Of a stretch of DNA of 64,000 bases, positions 1 through 7,866 are shown piece after piece. A program made the position numbers and the translations under genes. The notes beneath the pieces were generated by a model. It saw only the letters and a list, made by a program, of their open reading frames with translations, was not told the origin of the DNA and did not search any database. Origin of the DNA: Mariprofundus sp. UBA1536 (GTDB lineage: Bacteria; Pseudomonadota; Zetaproteobacteria; Mariprofundales; Mariprofundaceae); contig DCPU01000020.1 in assembly GCA_002323245.1 (NCBI GenBank), positions 1 to 64,000 on the forward strand, written 5' to 3'. Position 1 is the stretch's first letter. Each line of letters opens with the position of its first letter.

Positions 1-288
1 TGCACTTGGTACTTGAATCCGCGTTTTATTAAAAAAGCTTTGTCGGGAGCTTTTATCCAGCCCTTTTTTAACTACGAGTAAATCCGCGACCCTAACTTGT
101 CCCAGCACCTCATATTGATCACCTACGGTTTGTTTTAAAACACCTATAAAGGAGCGCTCAGCTGGCGTAAACAATACGCCTTTCCTTTCGTAGGGTAGTT
201 CTCCTTTAGTCTTTGATACTTTTAACTGAATAAACGCCGCCAACACTACCAAAATGATAATAATAGTTACTATTGCAAATATACTCAC
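1..288 (-). CDS. DUF2726 domain protein, N-terminal part (runs off left edge)
   Basis: An open frame reads leftward from a GTG at 288 to the window edge, about 96 codons. The first ~20 residues (SIFAIVTIIIILVVLAAFIQ) form one membrane-spanning helix. They are followed by a basic linker and a segment with the DUF2726 signature: KGVLFTPAERSFIGVLKQTV, then a Y-E-V-L-G-Q-V-R-V-A-D-L-L pattern. The start is chosen because GGAGG (298-294) lies 5 nt upstream of the GTG. Membrane-anchored DUF2726 proteins are common in proteobacteria; a nuclease-like fold has been proposed for the domain but the function is not established. The C-terminus, often a zinc-finger, is outside the window. The gene is divergent from the aminotransferase gene. 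Confidence 0.7.
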   Translation of the reverse strand, partial: MSIFAIVTIIIILVVLAAFIQLKVSKTKGELPYERKGVLFTPAERSFIGVLKQTVGDQYEVLGQVRVADLLVVKKGLDKSSRQSFFNKTRIQVPSA

Positions 289-633
289 CAATTCCTCCAC
301 CCTGACAAAAAAACTTTATATGTGGTTATAGTTAACATCTGCCTATTAAGCAATCAGCTGTAGATTCTTATGAAAAAGCCAGCTCACTATTGTAAAATGC
401 CATGCCAATATGATTCAAAAAGCCCTGTTGGTATGATTATCTGACAGTCTAATTTCGGCTGCGGATTCAACTCGTCATCGAATGGTCGCTATGGGTTGCA
501 CCTGTTTTCACCACATGACGTTTGCGCAAATGAGCTTTTCATTTCATTCATCATCACCATCGTAAGGGTGTTTTTTGAAAATAGAAAAAAAGATGAAACA
601 ATCGTGTCACAATTGGCCGATAAGCTATTTTTC
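289..633. other. Divergent intergenic region
   Basis: About 345 bases separate the GTG of the DUF2726 gene from the most natural ATG (634) of the HemL-like gene. It must hold the two divergent promoters, but I cannot pick convincing -35/-10 pairs. The HemL-like frame stays open back to a TTG at 496 and includes a GTG at 604. Neither has a good ribosome-binding site, so part of this stretch could be coding. Confidence 0.4.
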
Positions 634-2331
634 ATGAACACACTTGATAGCTCCTTTTTTTCGCTCACTTCGCCTTATTTATGGCTTCTTTTGCTCATTA
701 TGGGTTGGTTTTTGTTCAAGTTGAGGATTCGCCTTCAGCTTTCTAAAGCCAAACATGCATCCCTGCATGGGCACGCTAAACTCAGTCGAAGAGCGGCCAA
801 GCTGATTCCCTTTTTTGCCTATGATGAACACAAATTTTTTCATAGTGATGGGGCGCCAGATGACGTGGTTAAGCAGCGTGAGGCTGGATTTAAGCGTCTT
901 AAATATGGATTGCCAGCCACTTCGCCCAAGAGTGTTAGGCTGGTGGAGTCGTTGTATGACGGCGTGTCAGATGCTGAATTCACAAGCAATTATCGGGTGC
1001 CGTTTCCGTATCGTGATTATGTGAAAAAACATCTCAAAATGGGCGTGGTCGCTGATCAAACCAAGGGTGTGCAAATCAAAGATTTGGATGGTCATTGGTT
1101 TTACGATTTAACGGGCGCTTATGGCGTGAATGTATTTGGCTATGACTTTTATAAAAGCTGTATGGCAACGGCATGGGAGAAGGTTAAAGACTTTGGCCCA
1201 GTATTGGGCCCCTATCACCCATTGATTAAAACGAATGTTGAGCGGCTAAAAACCATTTCAGGCTTGGATGAAGTTTCTTTTCATATGTCGGGCACGGAAG
1301 CTGTCATGCAAGCGGTATCCATGGCGCGGTATCACACGGGTAAAACGCATTTGGTGAAATTCTGCGGTGCTTATCATGGTTGGTGGGATGGTGTGCACAC
1401 AGGCGTTGGCGGCCATAGACAGACCGATGATGTGTATATGCTCAAAGACCAAAGCAGCGATACTTTACGCGTGCTTGAAACGCGCACAGATATTGCCTGC
1501 ATTTTGGTGAATCCCTTACAGGGCCTGCATCCCAATGCCAATGCTTCCAGCGATGGCGCCTTGATTGGCAGCGACCGCAAAGCACATTTTAATCGTCAAA
1601 CCTACACACTTTGGTTGCAGCAATTGCGCGATGTGTGCACCCGAAAAGGCATTGTGCTGATTTTTGATGAAGTCTTTACAGGCTTTCGCCTTGCTTATGG
1701 CGGAGCTCAGGAATTTTATCAGGTGCAGGCCGACTTGGTGACCTATGGCAAAACTTTGGGCGGCGGCATGCCTGTGGGTGTGTTGTGCGGCAAACATGCT
1801 TTGATGAAACGCTTTAAAGCGCATCAGCCTGCCAATATTTCGTTTGCGCGCGGTACCTTTAATGCCCATCCCTACGTGATGGCCTGCATGGATGAATTTC
1901 TTTCGCGCATAAGCACCAAACCATACCAAAGTATGTATCAAGCCGCCGATGCCGTTTGGGAGAGTCGGGTGAGCTTGATGAATTCGCGGTTGCTCGAAGC
2001 GGATCTTCCTGTGCGTATTGAGCATTTATCATCAATCTTGACGGTGGTTTACACTCAACCCTCACGTTACAACTGGATGTATCAATATTACCTGCGCCAA
2101 GCTGGCATTTGGTTGAGCTGGGTGGGCACGGGCCGGTTGATCATGAGCTACAATTTTTCTGATGCTGAGTTTGATGATGTGGTGCAGCGCTTTGTCGAGG
2201 CTGGCAGTCAGATGAAGGCAGATGGCTGGTGGTGGCAATCTGAGCGGTTGACTCAGGCCACCATCAAAAAATCGATGAAGCGCGACATTTTACAAACCCA
2301 CTTTCCTCGGCTTGCCCGCTTGTGGTCGTAA
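634..2331 (+). CDS. Membrane-anchored class III (HemL-like) PLP-dependent aminotransferase
   Basis: This is a fold-type I, class III aminotransferase of the glutamate-1-semialdehyde aminomutase group. The PLP-contacting Asp lies in IFDEVFTGFR. The probable Schiff-base Lys is in VTYGKTLGGGMPVG. HMSGTEAVMQA and FCGAYHGWWDG are typical HemL-family motifs. Unlike HemL it carries an N-terminal membrane helix (SPYLWLLLLIMGWFLFKLRI) and a ~90-residue basic linker, so it is probably anchored to the inner membrane and is not the tetrapyrrole enzyme. Start is uncertain: ATG 634, GTG 604 and TTG 496 are in frame and none has a clear Shine-Dalgarno sequence. The next gene follows after 30 bases and encodes a PHP-glycosyltransferase, which suggests a role in making or decorating an amino-sugar or aminolipid. 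The substrate is unknown. Confidence 0.75.
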   Translation: MNTLDSSFFSLTSPYLWLLLLIMGWFLFKLRIRLQLSKAKHASLHGHAKLSRRAAKLIPFFAYDEHKFFHSDGAPDDVVKQREAGFKRLKYGLPATSPKSVRLVESLYDGVSDAEFTSNYRVPFPYRDYVKKHLKMGVVADQTKGVQIKDLDGHWFYDLTGAYGVNVFGYDFYKSCMATAWEKVKDFGPVLGPYHPLIKTNVERLKTISGLDEVSFHMSGTEAVMQAVSMARYHTGKTHLVKFCGAYHGWWDGVHTGVGGHRQTDDVYMLKDQSSDTLRVLETRTDIACILVNPLQGLHPNANASSDGALIGSDRKAHFNRQTYTLWLQQLRDVCTRKGIVLIFDEVFTGFRLAYGGAQEFYQVQADLVTYGKTLGGGMPVGVLCGKHALMKRFKAHQPANISFARGTFNAHPYVMACMDEFLSRISTKPYQSMYQAADAVWESRVSLMNSRLLEADLPVRIEHLSSILTVVYTQPSRYNWMYQYYLRQAGIWLSWVGTGRLIMSYNFSDAEFDDVVQRFVEAGSQMKADGWWWQSERLTQATIKKSMKRDILQTHFPRLARLWS

Positions 2332-2361
2332 TAAGATGAACCAATGGTTGGGAGGTGGGTG

Positions 2362-5025
2362 TTGAATCAAATGTATTTAAGCCGTGATATGGGCGATTTT
2401 CAGCAACAATTGCAGCAAAAGTTCACCTGCTTTCTCGATGAAGAGAAAGCCAAGCTGGATTTGGATAATTGTTTGCGTTTGGATATGCATTGCCACGATC
2501 TTAACAGTGATGTGCCTGATGAATTGTGGGGGCGCATACTTGGCTTGCCGGAAACCTGGCTAAAAACCAAAGACTTGCTCAAATGTTTGAAGGGCAACAA
2601 CGCTGATGTGGTCACCATCACCAACCACAACAATGCGCGTTCCTGCTGGCAATTGCTTGAAAAGGGGCAAGATGTATTGGTGGGCGCGGAGTTCACCTGC
2701 TTTTTCCCCGAATACGATTTGTTTGTGCATGTTTTAACCTACGGATTTACATCGGCGCAAGAAGTGGTGCTGAATAAAAAACGCAGCAACATTTATGATT
2801 TTTTACGTTATGTGGCCAAATACGATATTCCTGTGGTGTTGCCACATCCGCTATATTTGTATGCGCGAAATGATAAAATTCACATGGAGTTGTTTGAGAA
2901 GCTAGCGGTGTTGTTTCAACGCTTTGAAGTGCTGAATGGGCAACGCGATCAATGGCAAAGCGTGATGACGCTGCAATGGTTGCAAAGCCTCACGCCGGAG
3001 AAAATCCAGAGGTTTGCAGAAAAACATAAACTTCAGCCGCAAGAGTTTGGCATTGATATACATAAGCCCAAGGTGTTTACCGGCGGTACGGATGATCATA
3101 TGGGTATTTTTGCGGGTGAGTGCGGCACCTATTTGTATGTGCCTGATTTGCAGGCGCGCTTACAAACCACACCCGCATCGGTTTTGGCGCTTGAGGCCAT
3201 CAAAGCAGGGCGCATGACCCCGTTTGGTTATGTCGCCGAACACCACAAACTCAATATCGCCCTGCTTGATTATTTCACCCAGGTGGCGCTTAACATCAAT
3301 GATCCTGGTTTATTGCGCCTTGCGTTGCATCGCGGCGAAGTGACCGACAAATTGGCCTGCCTTGCCATTAGCAATTTGTTGCTGGAGATGAAAAAGCGCA
3401 AAAATACGCAAAAGTTTTTCCAATCTATTCATGGGGCTTTGCGTGGCAAGAAAGTGAGCAAATTACTCAAGTGGTCGGCGAATAAAGATTACCGCTTTTG
3501 TATCAACTATCTTGATCAAATTGCCGAGGCCAAACACCAATCACCAGAAGTGTTTCTCAACGCAGTCAATCAAGCTATTCCGCAATTGTTTCATGGCTTA
3601 AACACCTTGATGGTGAAGCGCATCAAGCATTCCAAGAAGAAAAAAGAAGCCATCACCCTAGATTGTTTCTCCACCGAGGAAATTGCCAAACGTTTTGAAA
3701 TCCCTAGCCAGCTTACAGCGTTGTTTTTGGATGGTGGGCATGGGGAATTGAGTGGTGTAAATGTCGGTAAAATGGTCGACAATCTTTCCTTTCCAGCTTT
3801 GGTGAGTTTGATGCTGGTGGGCACCACCTTTGCCAGCACCAGATTGTTGTATTCCAACCGCAAATTTCTTAATGAATTTGCAGCTTTTACTGGTAATCAT
3901 CAGCATCCCAAACGGGCATTATATTTGACCGATACCTTGCGGGATAAAAATGGCGTATCCCATTCATTAAGCGGTAAACTCATAGAAATTCAGCGGCAAA
4001 ATTTGCCCGTAGACTTCCTCATTTGTCATGCTGATGTTGCACCAGAGCCTCATTTGCATGTGGTTAAACCCATCACAAGCTTTTCGATGCCCGCTTTTGG
4101 TGAACAAGAGTTTCGTGTCCCTGATGTGATGGAGATTGCGCGTATCTTTTATGAGGGCGACTATGACCGCATCGTCTGCTCAACCGAAGGGCCGATGGCG
4201 GCAGTGTCTATCCTTATCAAGTATATGTTCAATGTGCCCAGCTATTTCTTTATGCACACCGACTGGATTGATTTCATCAAACATACCACCGACTTATCTA
4301 GCCATGAGCGGGATAGGATTCGCCGCTTTTTGCGCTTCTTTTATAAGCAATATCATGGTGTGTTTGTGCTCAATAATGAGCATAAACATTGGTTGACCGG
4401 GCACGAGATGGAACTTGATGATGATAAAGTGCTGCTCACCGCCCATCACACCCAGCCGCGCCTAAAGAACATACAAGCAGTGTCTAAAACTGCTTTGTTT
4501 CCTGATGCCACAGAAGATACACCTGTGTTGATGTATGCAGGACGCTTAAGTAAGGAAAAGGGTTTGTTTGATTTGCCTGACATCATCAAATCTGTGCGAG
4601 AGCAATTGCCGAATTTAAAAGTGGTGATTGCGGGCTCTGGCCCTGCTGGAAAAGAGTTACAGGAGCTCATGCCCGAGGCCTTGTTTACGGGCTGGATGGA
4701 TAAAGCAGGGCTCGCTTCCTTGTATGCTGGGTTGGATTTGTTCGTGTTTCCTTCGCAGTTTGACACTTTTGGTAATGTGGTGCTCGAAGCCTTTGTGAAT
4801 GGTATGCCTGTGGTGGCTTATGATTGTAAGGGGCCTAAGGATATTATCGAACATGGCAGAAGCGGGTATTTGGCCAAAGATAAAGCGGGGATGAGCGCAT
4901 GCATTCTGCAATATTTCACGGAAAGTAGCCGAGATACGATGAAAAAAGGCGCCATGAAGCGCAGCGAAGCTTATCAAGCAGAGCCGATTATGCGTCAGTT
5001 TATGCAGGATATGGGGCTGGGCTGA
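2362..5025 (+). CDS. PHP-domain / GT4 glycosyltransferase fusion protein
   Basis: About 887 aa. The N-terminal ~300 residues are a PHP metal-dependent phosphoesterase-like domain with the expected metal ligands: MHCHD, TITNHNN, the E of GAEFTC, PHP and GGTDDH. A middle segment of ~150 residues has no recognised motif. The C-terminal ~400 residues are a GT-B fold, GT4-type glycosyltransferase (YAGRLSKEKGLFDLPD; FPSQFDTFGNVVLEAF), in which the first Glu of the EX7E motif is Asp. No signal peptide is seen, so the enzyme is probably cytosolic or membrane-associated. The start is TTG 2362, 6 nt after GGAGG at 2351-2355; ATG 2371 and ATG 2344 are alternatives. PHP-GT4 fusions are known in databases, but the reaction is not settled. 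Neighbouring psd and ugd suggest a glycolipid built on a phospholipid, possibly with a uronic acid (inference). Confidence 0.75.
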   Translation: MNQMYLSRDMGDFQQQLQQKFTCFLDEEKAKLDLDNCLRLDMHCHDLNSDVPDELWGRILGLPETWLKTKDLLKCLKGNNADVVTITNHNNARSCWQLLEKGQDVLVGAEFTCFFPEYDLFVHVLTYGFTSAQEVVLNKKRSNIYDFLRYVAKYDIPVVLPHPLYLYARNDKIHMELFEKLAVLFQRFEVLNGQRDQWQSVMTLQWLQSLTPEKIQRFAEKHKLQPQEFGIDIHKPKVFTGGTDDHMGIFAGECGTYLYVPDLQARLQTTPASVLALEAIKAGRMTPFGYVAEHHKLNIALLDYFTQVALNINDPGLLRLALHRGEVTDKLACLAISNLLLEMKKRKNTQKFFQSIHGALRGKKVSKLLKWSANKDYRFCINYLDQIAEAKHQSPEVFLNAVNQAIPQLFHGLNTLMVKRIKHSKKKKEAITLDCFSTEEIAKRFEIPSQLTALFLDGGHGELSGVNVGKMVDNLSFPALVSLMLVGTTFASTRLLYSNRKFLNEFAAFTGNHQHPKRALYLTDTLRDKNGVSHSLSGKLIEIQRQNLPVDFLICHADVAPEPHLHVVKPITSFSMPAFGEQEFRVPDVMEIARIFYEGDYDRIVCSTEGPMAAVSILIKYMFNVPSYFFMHTDWIDFIKHTTDLSSHERDRIRRFLRFFYKQYHGVFVLNNEHKHWLTGHEMELDDDKVLLTAHHTQPRLKNIQAVSKTALFPDATEDTPVLMYAGRLSKEKGLFDLPDIIKSVREQLPNLKVVIAGSGPAGKELQELMPEALFTGWMDKAGLASLYAGLDLFVFPSQFDTFGNVVLEAFVNGMPVVAYDCKGPKDIIEHGRSGYLAKDKAGMSACILQYFTESSRDTMKKGAMKRSEAYQAEPIMRQFMQDMGLG

Positions 5026-5071
5026 AACCAACGCGTAAACTGCATCAATATAAAACAATAGAGGTTATCCT

Positions 5072-5935
5072 TTGTTCAACATCGTCCGTAAATTCACGCA
5101 ACATGAGCAAATCAATTTTTTGCTCACCAATCGTATTCCACGCAAAGCCCTCACCCAATGGATGGGTTGGTACAGCGGCATTCAAAGCCCTTGGCTGACG
5201 AAGTTGAATATTTTCATATGGCGCTTTTTTGCCAACGATTTGGATTTATCCGAAGCAAAAAAACAATCGTTTCCAAGCCTTCAAGCTTGCTTTACCCGCG
5301 AGCTCAAAGATGGGGCGCGGCCACTGGATATGCGCGAAGAAGTGGTGATGAGCCCATGTGATGCCATTGTGGGTCAATTTGGGGATATCGAGGGCAGCAC
5401 AGTCTACCAAGCCAAGGGTTTTCCCTATGAGCTAAGTGAATTGATACCCGATGCCGACTTGCAGGCCAAATACAGAAATGGCAAATATATCACCCTGCGC
5501 CTCACCTCAAGTATGTATCATCGCTTTCATGCACCCGTAGCCTGTGAAATCAAAGAAATTAATTATATTTCAGGCGACACATGGAATGTGAACCCAGTGG
5601 CTTTAAAACGAGTGGAAAAGCTTTATTGCCGCAATGAACGTGCCGTTGTTGACCTCAAGCTCTCTGATGCAACGCGGCATATCACCTTGGTTCCCGTAGC
5701 CGCCGTTTTGGTGGCAAGCATGCGTTTTTTGTGTTTGGACTTTGATTTAAATCTTCAATATCGCGGCGAAAATCATTTACCATGTGATGCCAGCTATCAA
5801 AAGGGTGACGAGATGGGCTATTTCCAGCATGGCTCCACGATTATTTTGTTTGCCTCGGCAAATTTTGTGTTCCATGAGAGCATTTCTATTGGCCATCGCA
5901 TCAAGATGGGCGAGCCGCTCATGTTTGCGGTCTAG
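5072..5935 (+). CDS. psd: Phosphatidylserine decarboxylase
   Basis: 287 aa. Pyruvoyl-dependent enzyme that converts phosphatidylserine to phosphatidylethanolamine at the inner membrane. It has the C-terminal GST self-cleavage site (QHGSTIILFA, ~residues 253-262), where Ser becomes the pyruvoyl group, plus the family motif MYHRFHAP (~residues 149-156) with the catalytic His and the PCDA motif near residue 92. Length matches the Gram-negative membrane-bound form. The start is a TTG 7 nt after GAGG at 5061-5064. It lies 46 bases downstream of the PHP-glycosyltransferase gene on the same strand, suggesting one transcript devoted to envelope lipids. Confidence 0.93.
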   Translation: MFNIVRKFTQHEQINFLLTNRIPRKALTQWMGWYSGIQSPWLTKLNIFIWRFFANDLDLSEAKKQSFPSLQACFTRELKDGARPLDMREEVVMSPCDAIVGQFGDIEGSTVYQAKGFPYELSELIPDADLQAKYRNGKYITLRLTSSMYHRFHAPVACEIKEINYISGDTWNVNPVALKRVEKLYCRNERAVVDLKLSDATRHITLVPVAAVLVASMRFLCLDFDLNLQYRGENHLPCDASYQKGDEMGYFQHGSTIILFASANFVFHESISIGHRIKMGEPLMFAV

Positions 5936-5957
5936 CGCGCCCATGCTCGGCTAAAAC

Positions 5958-5973
5958 TGACACACCGGTGTCA
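5958..5973 (+). terminator. Hairpin after psd (weak terminator candidate)
   Basis: TGACAC (5958-5963) and GTGTCA (5968-5973) form a perfect 6-bp stem with a 4-nt ACCG loop, 22 bases after the psd stop. It is followed by an AT-rich stretch (TAAATTTTC), not a clean T tract. It could be a weak intrinsic terminator or a small operator. Confidence 0.35.
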
Positions 5974-6020
5974 TAAATTTTCATCATATTGATTTCATAT
6001 CATTGAAAGAGGTAACCACC

Positions 6021-6659
6021 ATGACATTTATGGAAGAATTGCGTCAACAGCGCTGGGATGACCATCGCTTTTATCATCACAATCGTATTAATCAGGTTTT
6101 ACATTTATTAAGCGCTTGCTGTTTTTTAGTCAGTTATGTCATGTTGTTTATCGACCCTGTCATCGCTGTGTTTGTCGGCTGGATGCTGGCCTTTGTCTTG
6201 CGCCAAATAGGGCACTTCTTTTTTGAACCCACAACCTATGATGAAGTGAATGCAGCCTCACATGACCACAAAGAAAGCATCAAAGTGGGTTACAATCTGA
6301 AGCGGAAAATAGTGTTGATTTCGGTGTGGGTTGGTTCTGCAGTGTTGTTGTATTTGCAACCGGCTATGTTCGGTTGGTTTACACCGGCAACAGACATACA
6401 AAGTTTCTTGCATCATTTGGCTCTCATATGGCTGGCGACTGGCATTGGCGCGTTGTTGTTCCGCACCTTTCATTTGTTCTTCTTGATGGGCGTACAGCCT
6501 GGCCTAGTTTGGTTCACAAAAATTCTTACAGACCCATTCCATGATGTTTTGATTTATCACAAGTCGCCCTATTATATTGCCAAAGGCGATATGTACGACA
6601 ACATGACCGAATGGTACGATGAATCTTTGTTGCATCAAACGCAGCACGTTTCATCATAA
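6021..6659 (+). CDS. Mpo1/DUF962-like polytopic membrane protein
   Basis: 212 aa with about four hydrophobic segments (around residues 27-60, 95-115, 130-155 and 158-170 from this start). It carries conserved His-rich motifs: HNRINQVLHLL at the start of the first hairpin and RQIGHFFFEP after the second helix. These recall the His-x-Asn-x-His and GH-x-x-FE motifs of Mpo1/DUF962 proteins; yeast Mpo1 is an Fe-dependent dioxygenase acting on 2-hydroxy fatty acids. Assignment to that family is by motif only. The start is ATG 6021 with AGAGG 8 nt upstream; a TTG at 6003 is in frame but precedes the Shine-Dalgarno sequence. It sits between psd and ugd, so a lipid-modifying role is plausible. Confidence 0.5.
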   Translation: MTFMEELRQQRWDDHRFYHHNRINQVLHLLSACCFLVSYVMLFIDPVIAVFVGWMLAFVLRQIGHFFFEPTTYDEVNAASHDHKESIKVGYNLKRKIVLISVWVGSAVLLYLQPAMFGWFTPATDIQSFLHHLALIWLATGIGALLFRTFHLFFLMGVQPGLVWFTKILTDPFHDVLIYHKSPYYIAKGDMYDNMTEWYDESLLHQTQHVSS

Positions 6660-6694
6660 GCGGTGTTAAGAATGAAGGTGGCGGGAGTATTGAT

Positions 6695-7861
6695 TTGAAA
6701 ATTGCAGTTGCAGGTTCGGGTTATGTGGGTTTATCCAATGCGATTTTGCTGGCCCAACTCAATGAAGTGGTCACCTTGGATATCGTAGCTGAAAAAATCG
6801 CCCTGCTTAATACCAAAAAATCACCCATTGTTGATGCTGAGCTTGAAGATTACCTCGCCACTAAGCCACTAAATTTTCGGGCAAGCATGGACAAAAACGA
6901 AGCCTACCTTGGCGCCGATTATGTTATCATCGCCACGCCTACCGACTACGACCCACAAACCAATTATTTTGATACCAGCTCCGTTGAAGCGGTTGTCCGT
7001 GATGTGTTGGCCATCAACCCTACCGCGGTGATGATTATCAAATCGACGGTGCCTGTGGGATACACAGCGCAGTTGAACAAAACCTTGGGCATCAATCATA
7101 TTTTGTTTTCACCTGAATTTTTGCGCGAAGGCAAAGCATTGCTCGATAATTTGTATCCCTCGCGCATTATCGTGGGTGAGCGCTCTGAGCGCGCTGAAAT
7201 TTTTGCCAATCTCTTGCGCGATGGCGGCCTCAAGCCCGATACGCAGCTGCTTTTCACCGATTCTTCCGAAGCTGAAGCCATCAAACTTTTTGCTAACACC
7301 TATCTGGCGATGCGCGTTTCCTATTTTAATGAGCTAGACACCTATGCCGAAGCGCATGGCTTAAACCCCAAAGCCTTGATTGATGGCGTATGCATGGATC
7401 CGCGGATTGGTAATTTCTATAACAATCCATCGTTTGGTTATGGCGGTTATTGTTTGCCCAAAGATACCAAACAACTTTTGGCGAATTATAAGAATGTGCC
7501 GCAAAATTTGATTCATGCCATTGTTGAATCCAACACCACCCGCAAAGATTTTATCGCCGATAGTATTATCAGACGCAACCCCAAAGTGGTGGGCATTTAT
7601 CGCCTAATCATGAAAGCAGGCTCCGATAATTTCCGTGCTTCCAGCATCCAAGGCATTATGAAACGCATCAAAGCCAAGGGTATTGAGGTGGTGATTTATG
7701 AACCCACCATGCATGAAGACCACTTCTTTAGCTCAAAGGTTATCAATGATTTGGCTGAATTTAAGGCTGTTTCTGATGTCATTGTTGCCAACCGAGTCAC
7801 CGATGACGTACGTGATGTAACGGATAAAATTTACAGCCGCGATTTGTTTGGGCAGGACTGA
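6695..7861 (+). CDS. ugd: UDP-glucose 6-dehydrogenase
   Basis: 388 aa. NAD-dependent oxidation of UDP-glucose to UDP-glucuronate in the cytosol. N-terminal Rossmann motif GSGYVGLSNA; STVPVGYT; SPEFLREGKALLDNLYPSR; active-site Cys in the GYGGYCLPKD segment (~residue 254); C-terminal UDP-binding half. The length is that of the E. coli-type short enzyme. The start is a TTG at 6695 with GGGAG 7 nt upstream. It is the last rightward gene of the envelope locus, 5 bases from a convergent gene end. UDP-glucuronate could supply the nearby GT4 enzyme or a surface polysaccharide. Confidence 0.93.
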   Translation: MKIAVAGSGYVGLSNAILLAQLNEVVTLDIVAEKIALLNTKKSPIVDAELEDYLATKPLNFRASMDKNEAYLGADYVIIATPTDYDPQTNYFDTSSVEAVVRDVLAINPTAVMIIKSTVPVGYTAQLNKTLGINHILFSPEFLREGKALLDNLYPSRIIVGERSERAEIFANLLRDGGLKPDTQLLFTDSSEAEAIKLFANTYLAMRVSYFNELDTYAEAHGLNPKALIDGVCMDPRIGNFYNNPSFGYGGYCLPKDTKQLLANYKNVPQNLIHAIVESNTTRKDFIADSIIRRNPKVVGIYRLIMKAGSDNFRASSIQGIMKRIKAKGIEVVIYEPTMHEDHFFSSKVINDLAEFKAVSDVIVANRVTDDVRDVTDKIYSRDLFGQD

Positions 7862-7866
7862 GAAGG

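Noticed and set aside
634..2331. Assignment of the aminotransferase as true HemL (glutamate-1-semialdehyde aminomutase)
   Set aside because: It has a membrane anchor, is about 140 residues longer than HemL, and lies in an envelope locus, not with tetrapyrrole genes.
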